DNA of 64,000 nucleotides from Dactylorhiza incarnata (GCA_033032865.1 JAWHQI010000305.1:2418001-2482000), one strand, 5' to 3'. Positions 48,372 through 61,170 are shown, numbered from the stretch's first letter. Translations and numbers: made by a program. The notes: a model not told the origin generated them from the letters alone.

Positions 48372-49383
48372 ACAAACAAGAGTGCTAAATGATAAACTCA
48401 GAAATTTAATATCCATACAAACTGAGAATTAATGCAATATTCAACAATATAAATAAGATAAGCATAAAATGAACTTAGAATAATTAGAAAACCTTTGTGC
48501 TAGAAGGCTTAGAGAATGTAAAACGAGTGACCAGTGGCGTTACAAGCGGAAGTTGACTAAAAGTTTAAAACTGTACTTTCGGAGAAGAGTTGTTGAGATG
48601 GACGGGACTCTCCAAGTACTGGAATGTGATTTCAGCGGGCTGTTTGTGGAGCTAGGGGGATTGGATGGGGTTGTCAGTGGTGGGGAAGGATTTCTAGAGG
48701 TTTTGGGCTACTGGGATCTGTAGCCCGGTTGTTGTGATGGGTTCCAGGGGCTGGAATAGTTTCTGGACAGTTTGTGGACGGAAAATAGAGGAAGAGGTGG
48801 GAGCTGCCTGCCTGTTGGTGGGAGTTTGAAGGGCTGGGAAGCAGATCAATGGGGCTGGAGAGGAAAATGGTGAGGCTGGGAAGCAGGTCCACGGGTTGGA
48901 ATTGTCTCCTGGACGGTTCCTGGACAGAGAATGTGGAGAGGCAGGGGGCTGTGAACAGTTGGGAGCAGTTGAAGGGGGAGATTTGGTTCCTGAGTGGGAT
49001 TTACGTGTGGTTGGGGGTATCAGTTAACTATCATAGTGGATAATGAGGAGGAGGGGTCTGGCTGGTTATGGAAGGATGGGAAGGCAGTTTTGAGTAGTTT
49101 ATAGGAATGGCTGCATTTTGGGGAGTTGAGGAGTTAATGGGTAGTTATGGGTTAGTGGGGGGCTAGTTGTTGGATAATGGGGGTAGTTATAAGGTAGTCA
49201 ATGGATAGTGGGGTAGTTATAGAGGTTATTATGGTAGTTAGTGGAAAATGGGGAAAGGTGGAGATGAGGGGGCTCTGGCCAAGGTGGTGACCGGTGGTGG
49301 TGGTGGTGGTCGCGGATGAAAATGGGTGGTGTAGGGGGATGGGAGGGGGCCGTTTAAGGAAACAGGGAGGGGTTTCTTGCTAT
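48372..49383. other. Unassigned G-rich stretch
   Basis: Strong strand asymmetry (GG, GGT and TGG words) at 48640-49340, with a short GGT repeat near 49295. No gene or terminal repeat was recognised. Confidence 0.35.
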
Positions 49384-50215
49384 GTAGCACGGGGACGAAA
49401 ACGGGATACGAGATACAATATGAAACGGATATGAGAAACGTGATTTTTAAAAAAATACGGATACGAGAAACGTGATTTTTAAAAAAATACGGATACGAGA
49501 AACATTTTTAATTATTTTAATATAAGTATTAATTAATATAAAAAACACAATTAACAAACTAAGATACCATCTCAGTCACTACATTCAATAAAGAATAATT
49601 GACGCACAATCATGTTGTTTAGGCACAATGAGAAAGATTAGGCTAGGAGAAGATATTAGATATCACAGGAAGAGAAAATATGAAGAATAGCTCGGACAAT
49701 CTATTCTTTGAGGTATATAAGTCCAAAAGCACAAATATTTTTATAGTGCCTACAAGTACACACATTTTAGTTTGATTTATTTATTATCAATACAGATTAC
49801 TCATGAGTCAAGATTGGGCCTACAAGTACACATTGAGAACTAATATCATAATATGTAATGATGATCATCAAACTCTTCACATAAACAAGATCTTCTTTAG
49901 CATTAAATTAATAAAATGATTTTGTAATTTATATTTCTATTCTACTGTTTTGTTTAAACATGCATTTTATATATACCGGGACAAGCAAGACACCATCAAA
50001 CTTATATAATACATCATTGGCATTTCATATAATGCTATAAAAATATATAGAAGATTTAAGGAAACTAGAAAATAATGTAAACTAGCAAGTAATTGTGTTT
50101 CCCAATTAATTTTTTTATTTAATTTAAATATTGCGTTTCCTACGTTTCGGAAATGCTTTTCCACGCATTTCCCGTATCAGATACGCGTTCGAGCCGATAC
50201 GTGAAGCATTAATCC
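49384..50215. mobile_element. Non-autonomous hAT-like element
   Basis: The left end is rich in ACGGGATACGAG/ACGGATAC words in one orientation. The right end has GTATCAGATACGCG and GCCGATACGTG in the other, so the ends are imperfect inverted repeats. The left end of the hAT element at about 61183 has the same kind of text (ACCGGTACGGGTACGG). The interior is AT-rich and non-coding. Ends are approximate and no clean 8-bp TSD was confirmed. Confidence 0.45.
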
Positions 50216-51033
50216 GTGCTTCTTTGGTTTCTTGTGCTTTGTGCCTAGGCTCCGGGCTTCAGCACCAAGTGACGAAAATGAGAAACTCTCTTCAACTTAT
50301 AATTCCTCTAAATGACACCCCCTGGTCTTATTTATAAAGTTTTGAGCCATCATGTGCGGTCATAATCTTCAGATCATGACGGCTTTACAAGACATGTTTT
50401 ACAAACACACTTCAAATTAAATTAGAAAAGTATAAAAAATAATCAAATTCTCGGATTGTTGATCTGCTCAAAATAGACACTAATCGTGGTGTAGACCATT
50501 GTGACATTATCCCCATCAATATTCATCTCAACTTGATTAGCATACAAGAGCTTTATGGTTCTTCCCAAGGTAAATTGAGCTCAACAAGGAATTGTTTTAG
50601 CCATAACTGCTCTCATGTAGTTACATTAATATATATATATATATATTCATCTTCAATACTTAAGCTTGCCATAATTGTCACCTCCTTGCATTTCCATGAA
50701 TTCAGTTTTTCTTCAAAATAGATGCAACAATTTAATGTAGATCGTAGGTACGAGGGATAACTTACCCAATCTGGGATAACTTACCCAATCTGCATCGATA
50801 TTATCCAATAATCTGCTGAAGACCTCAATTTTGAAACATATTTTGTCAACCCCTTGGCCCAAATAGATCGGAATTGGGTGAGAATCTTCCCAGACGCTAG
50901 ACAATCTTCCCTCTAAATATGATATCTACTAGAAGAAGTTTGTCTCTTTGGTACAAAGTCTGCCTAGAATCCTATGCCTATGGGCACTGGCAGATTCTAG
51001 GATGAGCCATCTCCTCTTCTACAAGATATTACT
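50216..51033. other. Unassigned stretch
   Basis: Short TA microsatellite at 50628-50646. Only short ORFs without similarity. Part of it may belong to the Copia remnant that follows. Confidence 0.3.
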
Positions 51034-51423
51034 TGTTATAGGCATCTGTTAGGTACACTCATTTATCCTATCGTAACCAGACCTGACATCTCCTATGTTG
51101 GAAATGTCGGTCAGTTTATGCAAGCTCTCAGGGAGTGTCATCTAGAAACTGCATTAAAAATATTAGAATACATCAAAGGATCTCCAGACGAAGGACTACT
51201 GTTTCAAAGAAACAATCATTTATGTATTGAAACATAATCGGATGTAAGTTATGCTGATGATAAAGATGATCAAAATTTTACTTATAAATACTACACGTAT
51301 GTCGGAGGGAATCTTATCACTTGGAGAAGCAAGAAACAAACAATGATATCCAAGTCAAGTGCAGAAGTTGAATATAGAAGTATGACTCAGTATGCTTGTG
51401 AGTTCCTATGTAATAGTTGTTAA
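51034..51423 (+). pseudogene. Copia RNase H-region remnant
   Basis: Plus-strand codons give RHLLGTLIYPIVTRPDISY, then EYIKGSPDEGLLFQ, a stop, then GGNLITWRSKKQTMISKSSAEVEYRSM. This is the conserved end of Copia reverse transcriptase and RNase H. The rest of the element to the left is missing. Confidence 0.8.
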
Positions 51424-52119
51424 TTTTGGAATAATAATAATTTAATATTACAAATTCTTACACAGTCGGACAACAAAATTGCATGTTCTAATTTGACATA
51501 TTGAATTTTATTGTTTAACCAAACAACTGAAATGAATTTTAATTTGTTCCAAGTCTTGTGGGAGTTGTAATTGATTCTGAATTTCTCTCTCATTTTAATT
51601 CATGCATGCCAAACGGGCTCTTATAACAAAAGAGATGTTTGGACATGTGTCTTAGTTTTCCCACAAGACGTTTATACCATCTTGGATCAGCATAAGGCTC
51701 TATCTGTCTATATATGATTCTAATATCTTATCCATAGATGTGCCAAGTGGGTTTGGACCATTATGTCACCTTTGTTTCAAAATAGCCGTTTAGATCTCTC
51801 TTAAGTTGATTGATGATCTTCCCAAGTTGTCGTTGTTATGGGCCCACAAATATTATGGGTCTCGGTCCTAGTTATAAAGTTTTTTTATTAATTGACTTTT
51901 ATTGTCGAGTCATTAAATATTGTCTTTATCTTTTAATTATCCTTTATTATGAGGTAGTTGGAGTTGTAATTCATATTATTTCAAGTCGTTCCGTTGTTAT
52001 TTGTATTAATCCCTGTTGAGGGTATTTTGGTCTTTTTCTGTTTTAGTGTTCTCCCTCACTCATGTATATGTATGAGTAAGAGTTCAATTAGTGAATAATC
52101 AAAGCGTTATTTCTTTCTA
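51424..52119 (+). repeat. Probable LTR following the Copia remnant
   Basis: The stretch ends just before TTGGTATCAGAGGAA (52121-52135), an initiator tRNA-Met primer-binding site in plus orientation. A retroviral-type LTR is therefore expected directly to the left. The 5' boundary of the LTR is not fixed. Confidence 0.4.
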
Positions 52120-53148
52120 CTTGGTATCAGAGGAAATACCTAATCCCGCGCTCGACCCTTCTGTCGCTCGCCTGTTCCGGTTCTCTCGATCGATCAACTA
52201 CGTCGTTCGATCGCCTGCATCCACCGCTCGCCTGCTTCTTGGTCTTCTTGCGGGTTCATCGTTGCTGGTCCCGTATGACGCCGAGCGGCTCCTAGACGGG
52301 TGTTTCCCGTCGGACAGCTGCTGAAGAAGAAGACGTCGCCGCCTTCTAATGAAGCTGTTGTCTTCTACGACCCTCTCTTCTACTCCTGTCTTCTACGGAT
52401 CCTAGACTCCTCCAGCCCTCTCTTCTTGCTGTCGAGGCCTCTTCTATGGCCATACTTCTAGCCAGTCCTGTTACCACCACCCCCCCCCCCCCCCCCCCCC
52501 CCCCCGCTTCTTCTGATCCTTTTTTCGCATCTCCTGCGTGCTTCTGCCTGCTGCCAGCCCTTCGTTGCTTCCTTCCGCCTTCTTCGCCGATATGAGATTT
52601 GAGATCCGCACCTGCTCAGATACGATCTTGGAAGGGATCACTTGAGGAGTTGTAGATATCACTTGGCAAGTTTGCGAACAGGTAATCGGTGCGCTTGTGA
52701 GTAGGAATCAATCGGCGAGCTCGCAATTAAGAGAGAATGTGAGATTTGTAGCGGCGGGCAGAACCAGAGATTGTGAGCGCAATCCAGGCAAGTTGTTGAG
52801 GCGGAGAGCAAGATTTGGCAAGCATGCTAACATGTGATCAGTAAACGGTCAGCGATGAGCTCAAGACACGAGCAGATAATCTTGGCACCTATAAATACAG
52901 AGGGGGGGGGGGGGGTCACGCAGAGCCCAAGTTGACGATGGTTTCGATGAGCTAAGAAGTTAGCGTAGTGAGCTCGGCGAGCAGGATGCGAGATCGAGCA
53001 ATTTGCGAGCTCAAGATCAAGCGAGCAGACGAATATTTAGCTCAAGCAGCAAGCTCGACGGCCAGGGCGAGCTCAAGCTTCGATATCAAACCGATCTTGA
53101 TTTAACTTTAGGAACCGTTAAGCTCTGATACCATGTGAAATGTGGATA
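52120..53148. other. Retrotransposon leader debris with poly-C tract
   Basis: Begins with the primer-binding site at 52121 and includes a C homopolymer of over 20 bases at about 52482-52505. It ends near 53110-53135 with CTCTGATACCATGTGA, a primer-binding site in the opposite orientation, so pieces of at least two elements meet here. No protein domain was recognised. Confidence 0.4.
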
Positions 53149-53234
53149 TGAGTTTGCATGAAGAACCGAAAAATGACCGAACCTCCCCAAATCGCACAAA
53201 CAAAACCGATTTTACACCAAATTGAATAATTTGG

Positions 53235-55717
53235 TGTTAGGGACCGACTCAGAGGTCACTGGAAGAGTAGCCGGAGGTGGAGATGACGGAAGGAGGAGAT
53301 ACTATGGAGCCTTGACCGCGTATGCCTATGTGGGGCGTGCTCGAGAAAGAGAGCTTCCAAGCTCTCTTTTAGGGTTTTGGGAAAATAGACTTCTTTATTC
53401 CTGCCAAGACCCACTGAGGCCTTTAAATAGGACTTACAATCGTCACAAAGGGAAAGAACGCCAAAGAAAATAACGACAGACTTGGACATGCGACTAAAAA
53501 GGAAACCTCGTAAAGACACGACATAAATTACGACGCCCAATAAGGACGCGACTCTAAGACAAAATAAAAGCATATTAAAAAATAATTAATACTAAATAAC
53601 GCCATAAAAGGACCCTTAACGTCTCTCCCACCGTGCAAAATGAGCTTGTCCTCAAGCTCGAGGGAGAACAATGGTGTCCGCGTCAGCCGACACCCTCATC
53701 ATCAGATTCCTCGACGTGCAGATAGAAAAGTCGTTTGCACATGTGGCCGCGAGTGTACTGCTCATCGCAGTTGAAACATAAGCCCTTGGCGCGCCGTTCC
53801 ATCATCTCGTCCCGAGATAGTTTTCGGACTGGTGGGGATGGATGTCCCTCTTAATGACCTGGCTGAATGCCCGTGTCGGTGGGCAAATAGACCTCTTGTG
53901 CCAGTTGGTGGCAACAGTCACATATCCTAGCCAGACTCATAGCAATCACTAAGTCTAGAGGAGCCTCAATTCGACATCAAGTCGTAGGCGATCGCGAAGT
54001 CCGGCGGTGAAGATGCCGACCTGCATCTCTGGGGAAAGCGTGACTTGCGCTAGAAGAAGTTGAAACTGGTCCAGATAGTCGTCCACGGAGCCTGTCTGGC
54101 GTAGTGTTGTGAGGGCACTAAGGGGGTTGCTGCGGATGGGAGGGCCGAAACGCATGTTGTAAAATCGCTTGAAGTCGTCCCACGTTAGGCCCAACTGATC
54201 AGTGAGGAGACGGTTGGCCAAAGCAAAGCCGAGTTGAGAAGGTGGAAGGAGGGCAGAGGGAGCCAGCCGTTCAGCTGTCGGGGTTTGTTGATGGCCAAAG
54301 AATTGTTCGCACCTGGTGAGTCATCCCAAGGGATTAGTTTTCCCATCGTAGGTGGAGAATTCCAACCGGGTATAACGCGACAGAATAACAGCTTCATGGC
54401 GTAAAAGGTTCTGCTGTGGCGGCTCATGGCGAATGAGCGGCGGTAGCGGAACTTGACTGTTGCTGGCGTGATCCGTGGGTGGGGTGGTAACCACGGGAGG
54501 TGCTGTTGTTAGTCTATTAAGCTTGGTGGTGAGGGTTGTCATGTCATCCTGATGACGTGCGTCGGTGTCCCGAATGCGTGCCTCTACATCTTGAAGGCGT
54601 GCATCCATGGAAGATATAACTGCGTGCAGCCGGTTCATAGCATCCAAGAAATCGGGCGAGTCTCCCATAGTGTGGATGAAGGTAGCACGGGATAAGGAGC
54701 GGGTGACGGGACGGCTGAATTTGTGTTGTCGCGAGTGCCGTGTCGTCTCCCAATGATGGCGCCACAAATTTGATTAGCGTATGCGTCGGTTACTCGTGCG
54801 TGTAATGTCGACAGAGGAGGATTAGAAGCCCGCTGGGCTGGTTTGCCGAGGATGCAGCGTCGGGGAAGCAACGTCAGAGGAAAAGGACTGAGAGCAACGA
54901 CGGGGAAGCAGTGTCGACTGGAGGCGTTGCATCGACAGGGCTGGAGCGTCGCCGTTGGAAGGAGAACGATCTGCTGCGAAATTGACCGTAGGGGAGAGCG
55001 TCGATCTTAGGAGCTCAGAGGGGGTTGATCGACGTCAACGAGCTCAGAGGGCTCAACGGAAGGAGAAAAGGACGCCACAGGAGTCGATCGGCTGTGTTGC
55101 GGAAGTCAAACAACGATGGGAAGGCGGCATTGATTTCCTCGAATCTGAAGGATCTGTCGTCGGAGTGCGGAGGGCTGAGCGGAAAAGTGCGCCGGGGTCG
55201 CCGCTGGAATGGGGTGCGACCGACGACAGAGAAGTTGCCGGGTGGGCGTGATGTCGCAGGGCTCGCGGGGTTGAGGATCGCCGAGGATGTCGGTTTGCGA
55301 GGAGGGGAGGAGTTTCCTCTGATACCAAGATGTTAGGGACCAACTCGGAGGTCGCCGAAAGAGTAGCCGAAGGTGGAGATGATGGAAGGAGATACTACGG
55401 AGCCTTGACCGCGGCTGCCTATGCGGGGCGTGCTAGAGAGAGAGTTTCCAAGATCTCTTTATGGGTTTTGGGAAAATAGACTTCTTTATTCCTGCCAATA
55501 CAAGACCCACTGAGTCCTTTAAATATGACTTACAATCGACACAATGGGAAAGAACGCCAAACGAAATAACGACAGATTTGGACATGCGACTAAAAAGGGC
55601 ACCTCATAAAGACACGACATAAATAACGACGTCCAATAAGGACGCGACTCTAAGACAAAATAAAAGCATGTTAAGAAAGTATTAATACTAAATAACGCCA
55701 TAAAAGGACCCGTAACA
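53235..55717 (-). mobile_element. Second gag-only LTR element (TR-GAG type)
   Basis: 2483 bp with equal-length 387-bp LTRs at 53235-53621 and 55331-55717 and a perfect TSD TTTGG (53230-53234 and 55718-55722). The minus-strand primer-binding site TTGGTATCAGAGG is at about 55328. The internal region codes gag only. Not the same family as 42324-44971: LTRs, gag and primer-binding region differ. Confidence 0.9.
53690..54668 (-). pseudogene. Gag of the second gag-only element, decayed
   Basis: The ATG at 54668 (MGDSPDFLDAMNRL) starts a coiled coil, then YTRLEFSTYDGKTNPLG with a TGA (54319-54321) where Gypsy gag has Trp. It continues in the same frame through LTWDDFKRFYNMRFGPP and LRQTGSVDDYLDQFQLLL to a stop at 53955. 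A zinc knuckle CFNCDEQYTRGHMC appears in another frame near 53770, close to the form seen in the Reina-like element. One nonsense codon and at least one frameshift. Confidence 0.75.
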
Positions 55718-56380
55718 TTTGGTTTTGATTTTCCTCTCCGAAAAACCGAACCGCGCTATCAAAAATGGTCTTTCAACTATTATTTACTAAAAAACACCAT
55801 GCAAGTTGTATCTTTTGAATGATTTTGATATTATTTGTATCTAAATAAATTTTTCAGTGTTTATATTTTACGCACCGAGAATAAGTACACAATGTATTGA
55901 GTTTATTTATTTATATTCATTATTACTCAATTTCACAATAAAAAACATTCAACTATATATGTTCATGCAATATTAGTTGTTAACTTCAATATATTATCGG
56001 TAGAGAAAGTCTAATAATATATATTTTTAATTAGCATGATTATTTTAAAAAAATTCTTGAGATTTAAAAATTTACTAAAAACCAAACCGAATAAACCGAC
56101 TAAAAAACGAATCAAACTGGTACTCATTGGTTTGGTTTTGGTTGGATCCAAGCCGAACTGCCTACACCCGTAAATACAGAGTGCAAGAATTTTATTTCTT
56201 TTAGTATTAGAATATATATATATATATATGTATACATATTTATAGGTGGGAGGAGTGACACATACTACAATAGAGGTATCTCTTAATGTGCCATATAGAT
56301 GGGCCTTTACATTAGGCTTTGCACACTTATACAGAAAATAAATCTAAGATTGAGATTAGTCTAATGATATTCTCCCTTAG

Positions 56381-56435
56381 ATCAACAACACTCAAGCCTT
56401 TATCCCACTATAGTGGGGTCGGCTTATATTCTCTC
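56381..56435 (+). repeat. RTE-LINE/SINE 3'-end-like motif
   Basis: AAGCCTTTATCCCACTATAG followed by TGGGGTCGGCTTATAT is a phrase widely seen at the 3' ends of plant RTE-type LINEs and their SINEs. The surrounding 56171-57028 is AT-rich with no recognised gene. Confidence 0.35.
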
Positions 56436-57028
56436 TTAGATCATTACACAAAATCTTTTACATATCTTTACCATATTAAAAGGGAAAAGTTGTCTTTGGT
56501 GAAACATTCAAAATTGCCAAATATAACCTTATTGTTTTTATCTAATGAGTTATCATATATTATAATTTATTTAAAAAAAATAAAATTCAATGCCCATTTA
56601 AGTAATATTTTTAAATTAAAAGCAATGATGAAAATCTATAAAAATGAAAAGTTTTTAGTAGAGCTCCTATACCTACTATGGTATGCTATTATTAGGCATG
56701 TCAACTCTATTAAAGTTGATTTGAAAAATGATGATGGAAATCAATTAATTTAATTTGAAAAATAATAATAATAAATTAATAATATATGAATAATATGAGG
56801 TTTTTTTTAACAAAAATAAAAAAAACTATATAACTATTTTTCGCATTAATTAATTTAAAAAGTGTTTATTTTAAACCGCATTAATTAATTGATAGCGAGA
56901 AGCCTTGTGCCTACCGCGGTTGGGGTACTGTCATAGTCGGGGTACTGTTGCGGTTGGTCTTAGGGGCGGAGTTCCGTGTCTCTCAGTCAATAATATATGT
57001 ATAGAGATTTAGTCAACAATAACAGTAG

Positions 57029-57796
57029 TGTACAACCCAGTGTTCACCGACTCGCGGAGAAATCAATCACAAACAATTTGGGGAGTACTCGCCGATTCAC
57101 GGCGAGCACCCGGTCAGGGCAAGGCGAGGCGGATCAGGGATCTCGCTCGCGAGACTCGCGAGCGACAACACCTTAGTGAGTTTTAAGGGACCGCTCTGGG
57201 GTGCATTTAGCCAGAGCGAGTCAAGTGAGGGCTCGCAGTGTCAATCTGGCGAGGCGAGTGGGGGCTCGTCCCTACTTGCAAGAGGAGGTCTCGCGAGCCC
57301 AGCTCGCAAGGAGGCTAGCGAGTGGCACCTTCATGTACTACTCGCCCAGCAGGGGCTGCAGGTGAATTTACCCTGATACCCTTGGTGGGTTGCCAATAGC
57401 TCTCCAGAATAGCGGAGCGTGGCTGTTAGCAGACCAATTTGGAGTGCGTATATCAAAATCAAAAGGCGGAATCCCGCTATTAGCAGACCAGTTTAGAAAG
57501 ACTATAAATAGACCATTTGGGGCACCTTGGAGGAGCATGATAGATCTTTGCTTCTCCTCAGGTTTTTTCTTGGTTAGCTCCTTTAGCTCTCCAAGGTGCC
57601 CGACTACAATTTTGACTTGGGAGGGGAAGCGCTCAAAGGATCTTCCGGGTGTGTGGTGGGACCTCCACTTCGTAGCCAAGGGTCGTGTCTCTCGTTCTAA
57701 GTCCTCGGTCTGGTTCCTCTGTGGGATCAGTAAGCGCTAGCTGCCCCCCTTCACAGGGGTCCGAACTCCTCGTTAAGCCAAACACTGGTTCCAACA
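57029..57796 (+). repeat. 5' LTR of a Tat-type Gypsy element
   Basis: 768 bp, TGTACAACCC to CCAACA. It has a CTATAAATAG promoter-like motif near 57502 and the box shared with the LTRs at 4322 and 28761 (57619-57665). A likely primer-binding site follows with TGGTGCGGTGAGCG. Confidence 0.75.
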
Positions 57797-57853
57797 TTTT
57801 TGGTGCGGTGAGCGTGGAGAGCAGCAAGTGCAAGAAATTCCCGTGGAGGTAAC

Positions 57854-60800
57854 ATGGTCGGAGGGGGTGAGCGAGAGGGCGACTTCGGCGGTTCGCCACC
57901 ACCTGGCCCGCCAGTGACAGTGGAGATGCTGGCGGATCTTCGCAGAGAGGTGCTCGAGACCATCAATCTCGCCTTCGCCGCGGCGCGGAGCGAGTTCGCG
58001 ACTCCAGCACCTCAGGTCGTCCAGCCGTCGGGGGTTGGCGAGAATGCCCCGGGGCAGAGAGCTGGCAAGGAAGTGGCCGGCGAGGCACCGGGGCGAGATC
58101 TCGCGGTGCGAGAGCTGCTTCCGAGTCCGGCGAGCGTTGCTCCGACGAGTGCTTCCCCGGCGAGCGATGCTCCGGCGAGTGCTGTCCGTCGAGCGCTGTG
58201 CCGGCGAGCGCTGTTTTGGGGAGTGCGGGCCCAGTCAGGGAGCTCGTGGGGCGGGTCGAGCAGGCGAGAACGGCGACTGGAGGAAGCCCGTTCTGCGAGT
58301 TGGTGCTCTCGGCACCACTCCCGGAGGGGTTCAGGGAGCCGGATATGATGTACTACACCGCCAAGGATGACCCCGTCCCGCACCTGCATTGGTTCGAAGA
58401 TATGGTCTCCCTCAGGCCCCTGTCGGACGCCTTCAATTGCCGACTCTTCGCGACCACGTTGAAGGAGAAGGCGAGGGACTGATTTCACCAGCTCCCGAGG
58501 GGATCAATCTATGCTTTTGAGAACCTGCGCCGCAGCTTCTTGCTTCGCTTCTCGACCTCGAAGAAGAGGAAGAAGGACCCCGAGGCACTCTTCAATATCA
58601 GGCAGAGGCAGGGGGAGTCGTTGGCCCACTATGTGGACCGGTTCCAGGAAGAGGCCCTCCTCATCCAGGAGATGCCGGGATTCACCCTCCAGCTTGCCTT
58701 CACGGTGGGCCTGCGGGAGGTATTCTTTAAAATGAGTCTGAAGCGGACCTTGTCCTTCGAGGAGTTGATGGAAAGGGCGACGGAGGAGATCGGGAGCGAG
58801 GCGGCTAATCCGGAGTTCACGAAGAGGCTAGCAAAGCTCAGTGAGCCGGAGGTCAAGCAGCAGGAGGTCCGGAGAAGGGAAGAGCCGAGGGCCCCAGAGA
58901 TGGGGTGGAAGCAGCAGGGAGGAGGCAACTTCCATAGGGGTCAAGGAAGACCTCATCAGCTCGGGTGCAGGCAAGGTCCGTGGCCGTTGCCTCCCCCGCC
59001 TCAACAGTCTATGACGATCGGGCGAAGAGGAAGAGGAGCAGGAGCGGGAGCGGGAGTGAGAAGAAGGAACCGAGGCGCGGAAGCCGAGGGAAGGGGGGGG
59101 TGGCGCTGCCCTATTGTGACTTCCACCAGGAGGAAGGTCACGCGACGGCCACCTGCCCGGAGTTCCTGAAGATGAGGGGGGCCAGAGTGCCAGCGCAGCG
59201 GGAGCAGCGGCCGGTGAGGATTGAGGAGGTCCTCTGCCTCGAGAGGAGGACGAAGAAAGGTGCGAAGACCGGGCCGATGTGGGGACCTTGGGGGGGGATC
59301 AGAGTGATCCATGAGGGTGTGGGGATCGAGGCAACCCGAAAGGCGAGCCTCCATGTTATGTACCGACGGAGCGTGGCTTTAACGTCCCAAGCCCCACTCC
59401 CAGAGGAGAAGATCACCTTCTCGCAGAAGGATATGCCAGGTCATCAGGACCCATTCTGCGATGCGCTGGTCATCCAGACAGCCATCGAGAACTTCACCGT
59501 CTCCCGAATCCTCGTCGATAACGGGAGCTCGGTCAATGCAGGCTCCACGTCGTCTTAAGGGGGCAGTCCCGTAACTGCCGGTTTGTCATTGTGGACGCGC
59601 CAAGCAGCTACAGCGCCATCTTCGGGCGACCCTCATCAGCGCATTCTGGTGCGTCCCCTCCACTTTCCACCAATGCCTCAAGCTTAGCGTCGGAGGGATT
59701 CAGGTCCGGGTGAGGGGTGACCCCAAGGTAGCAAGGCAATGATACGTCACTGCGGTCAATACTACCTGGCAAGCCGAGGCAGAAGGGATGGACCGGGAGA
59801 TGGAGAAGAGAGCGGAAGTGGAGGGGGTCGTCGGAGGACCCGGGACGGAGGCCCATGCAGGAGGGGCGGAAGAGTTGTTGGAGGTCCGGGAGAAGAAAAG
59901 GGAGAGAAGAGGAGGAGAATAGGAGGCCCAGGCAGGAGGGGCAGAGGAGTTGCTGGAAGTGCGGGAAGAGGAGATGGAGGAAGGAGAGGCCGAAGTGCCT
60001 GCTTGCGGTGAGAGGAAGGAGGACGATCGGGGGGAGCAGTCCCGGTTGAAGGTCGTGGATGTGGTCATGGAGCTGGAAGTCACTTCCCGGGCGGGAGTGA
60101 TAGAAAAAATAAAGATCAGTGGGGAGCTCAGCCCTGAGGAGCAAAAGAAGATCCTGGCCTGCGTCCAGGAGAACATGGACGTCTTCGCCTGGAGTGCAGC
60201 GGAGATGCCCGGGATTGACCCCGGATGTGGCCTGCCACCGCCTCAACCTCGACCCCGGCACCCGCCCCATCCGTCAGAAGAAGAGGTCCACCACAGATAA
60301 GCTGGATGGGCCCATCCGGGAGGAGGTGAGCAAGCTCCTCAAGGCGGGCTTTGTATCGGAGATCCAGTACCTAGGCTGGGTCTCCAATGTGGTGATGGTA
60401 AAAAGGGGGATGGTGGGTGGAGAATGTGTGTAGACTTTTCTTTGTTAAATAAATCATGCCCTAAGGATTGTTACCCTCTGCCTCGGATCGACGCGCTGGT
60501 TGACTCAGCCGTCGGTTTTTCTCTAATGAGTTTTCTAGATGCTTTCTCAGGTTACCATCAAATCTGTTTGCACCCTCCCGACGTCAAGGATGACTCTTTC
60601 ATCACAGGGGACGAGTGCTACTGCTACAAGATGATGCCCTTTGGGCTAAAAAATGCAGGGGCGGCATATTAACGGATGATGGACAGGGTCTTCCGAGAAC
60701 ATAAGGGAAGGAACTTAGAAGTTTATGTCGACGATCTCATGATCAAGATCTGGGACCTCGAGTCCCACCTTCGGTACCTCGAAGAAACTTTTGGGACCTT

Positions 60801-61170
60801 GCAAAAATTTAAGATGAAACTCAACCCCCAGAAGTGTCTTCGGGGCTAGCCGAGGGAAGTTCCTAGGCCACTCGCTCACCCCAGCCGGGGTGGAGCCTAA
60901 CCCTGACAAAGTAAGGGCGATCTTGGAGCTAGGATTGCCGAGGAACGCGAAGGAGGTCCAGCGCCTCACCGGGAAGCTAGCTGGGCTAAGCAGGTTTCTC
61001 TCCAGGGCGGGGGAGAAATGTGCATCATTCTTCAAGGTGCTAAAGGAGAATCAAAAGTTCGAGTGGACCCCGGAGTGCGAGGGGGCTTTCCAAGCATTGA
61101 AGAAGCAGCTAACTCAGGCTCCCTTGCTCCAGGGACCGAGGCAGGGAGTTGACCTATCCCTATACTTGGG
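57854..61170 (+). pseudogene. Tat gag-pol, interrupted
   Basis: Gag starts at 57854 (MVGGGEREGDFGG) and shifts frame near 58200. The capsid (HLHWFEDMVSLRPLSDAFNCRLF) then hits a TGA at about 58480 where WFHQL is expected. The knuckle CDFHQEEGHATATC (near 59120) and protease LVDNGSSVN (near 59520) are in another frame. Reverse transcriptase has VDFSLLNKSCPKD, MPFGLKNAGAAY followed by TAA (about 60670), and YVDDLMIK (near 60725). RNase H starts with FEWTPECEGAFQALK. Several frameshifts and stops make it inactive. The second open frame, usual in some Tat elements, cannot be assessed. Confidence 0.85.

Larger units (their letters stand above)
53149..56170. mobile_element. Non-autonomous hAT-like element holding a gag-only LTR element
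   Basis: Both ends are rich in AACCGAA words in mirrored orientation (53160-53220 and 56080-56170). The right end, GCCGAACTGCCTACACCC, resembles the termini of a common plant hAT-derived family. The gag-only element 53235-55717 sits inside, with perfect TSD. Exact ends and an 8-bp TSD could not be confirmed. Confidence 0.4.

Noticed and set aside
57390..57740. 116-codon ORF in the Tat 5' LTR
   Set aside because: It overlaps the TATA-like motif and leader of the LTR and has no protein similarity.
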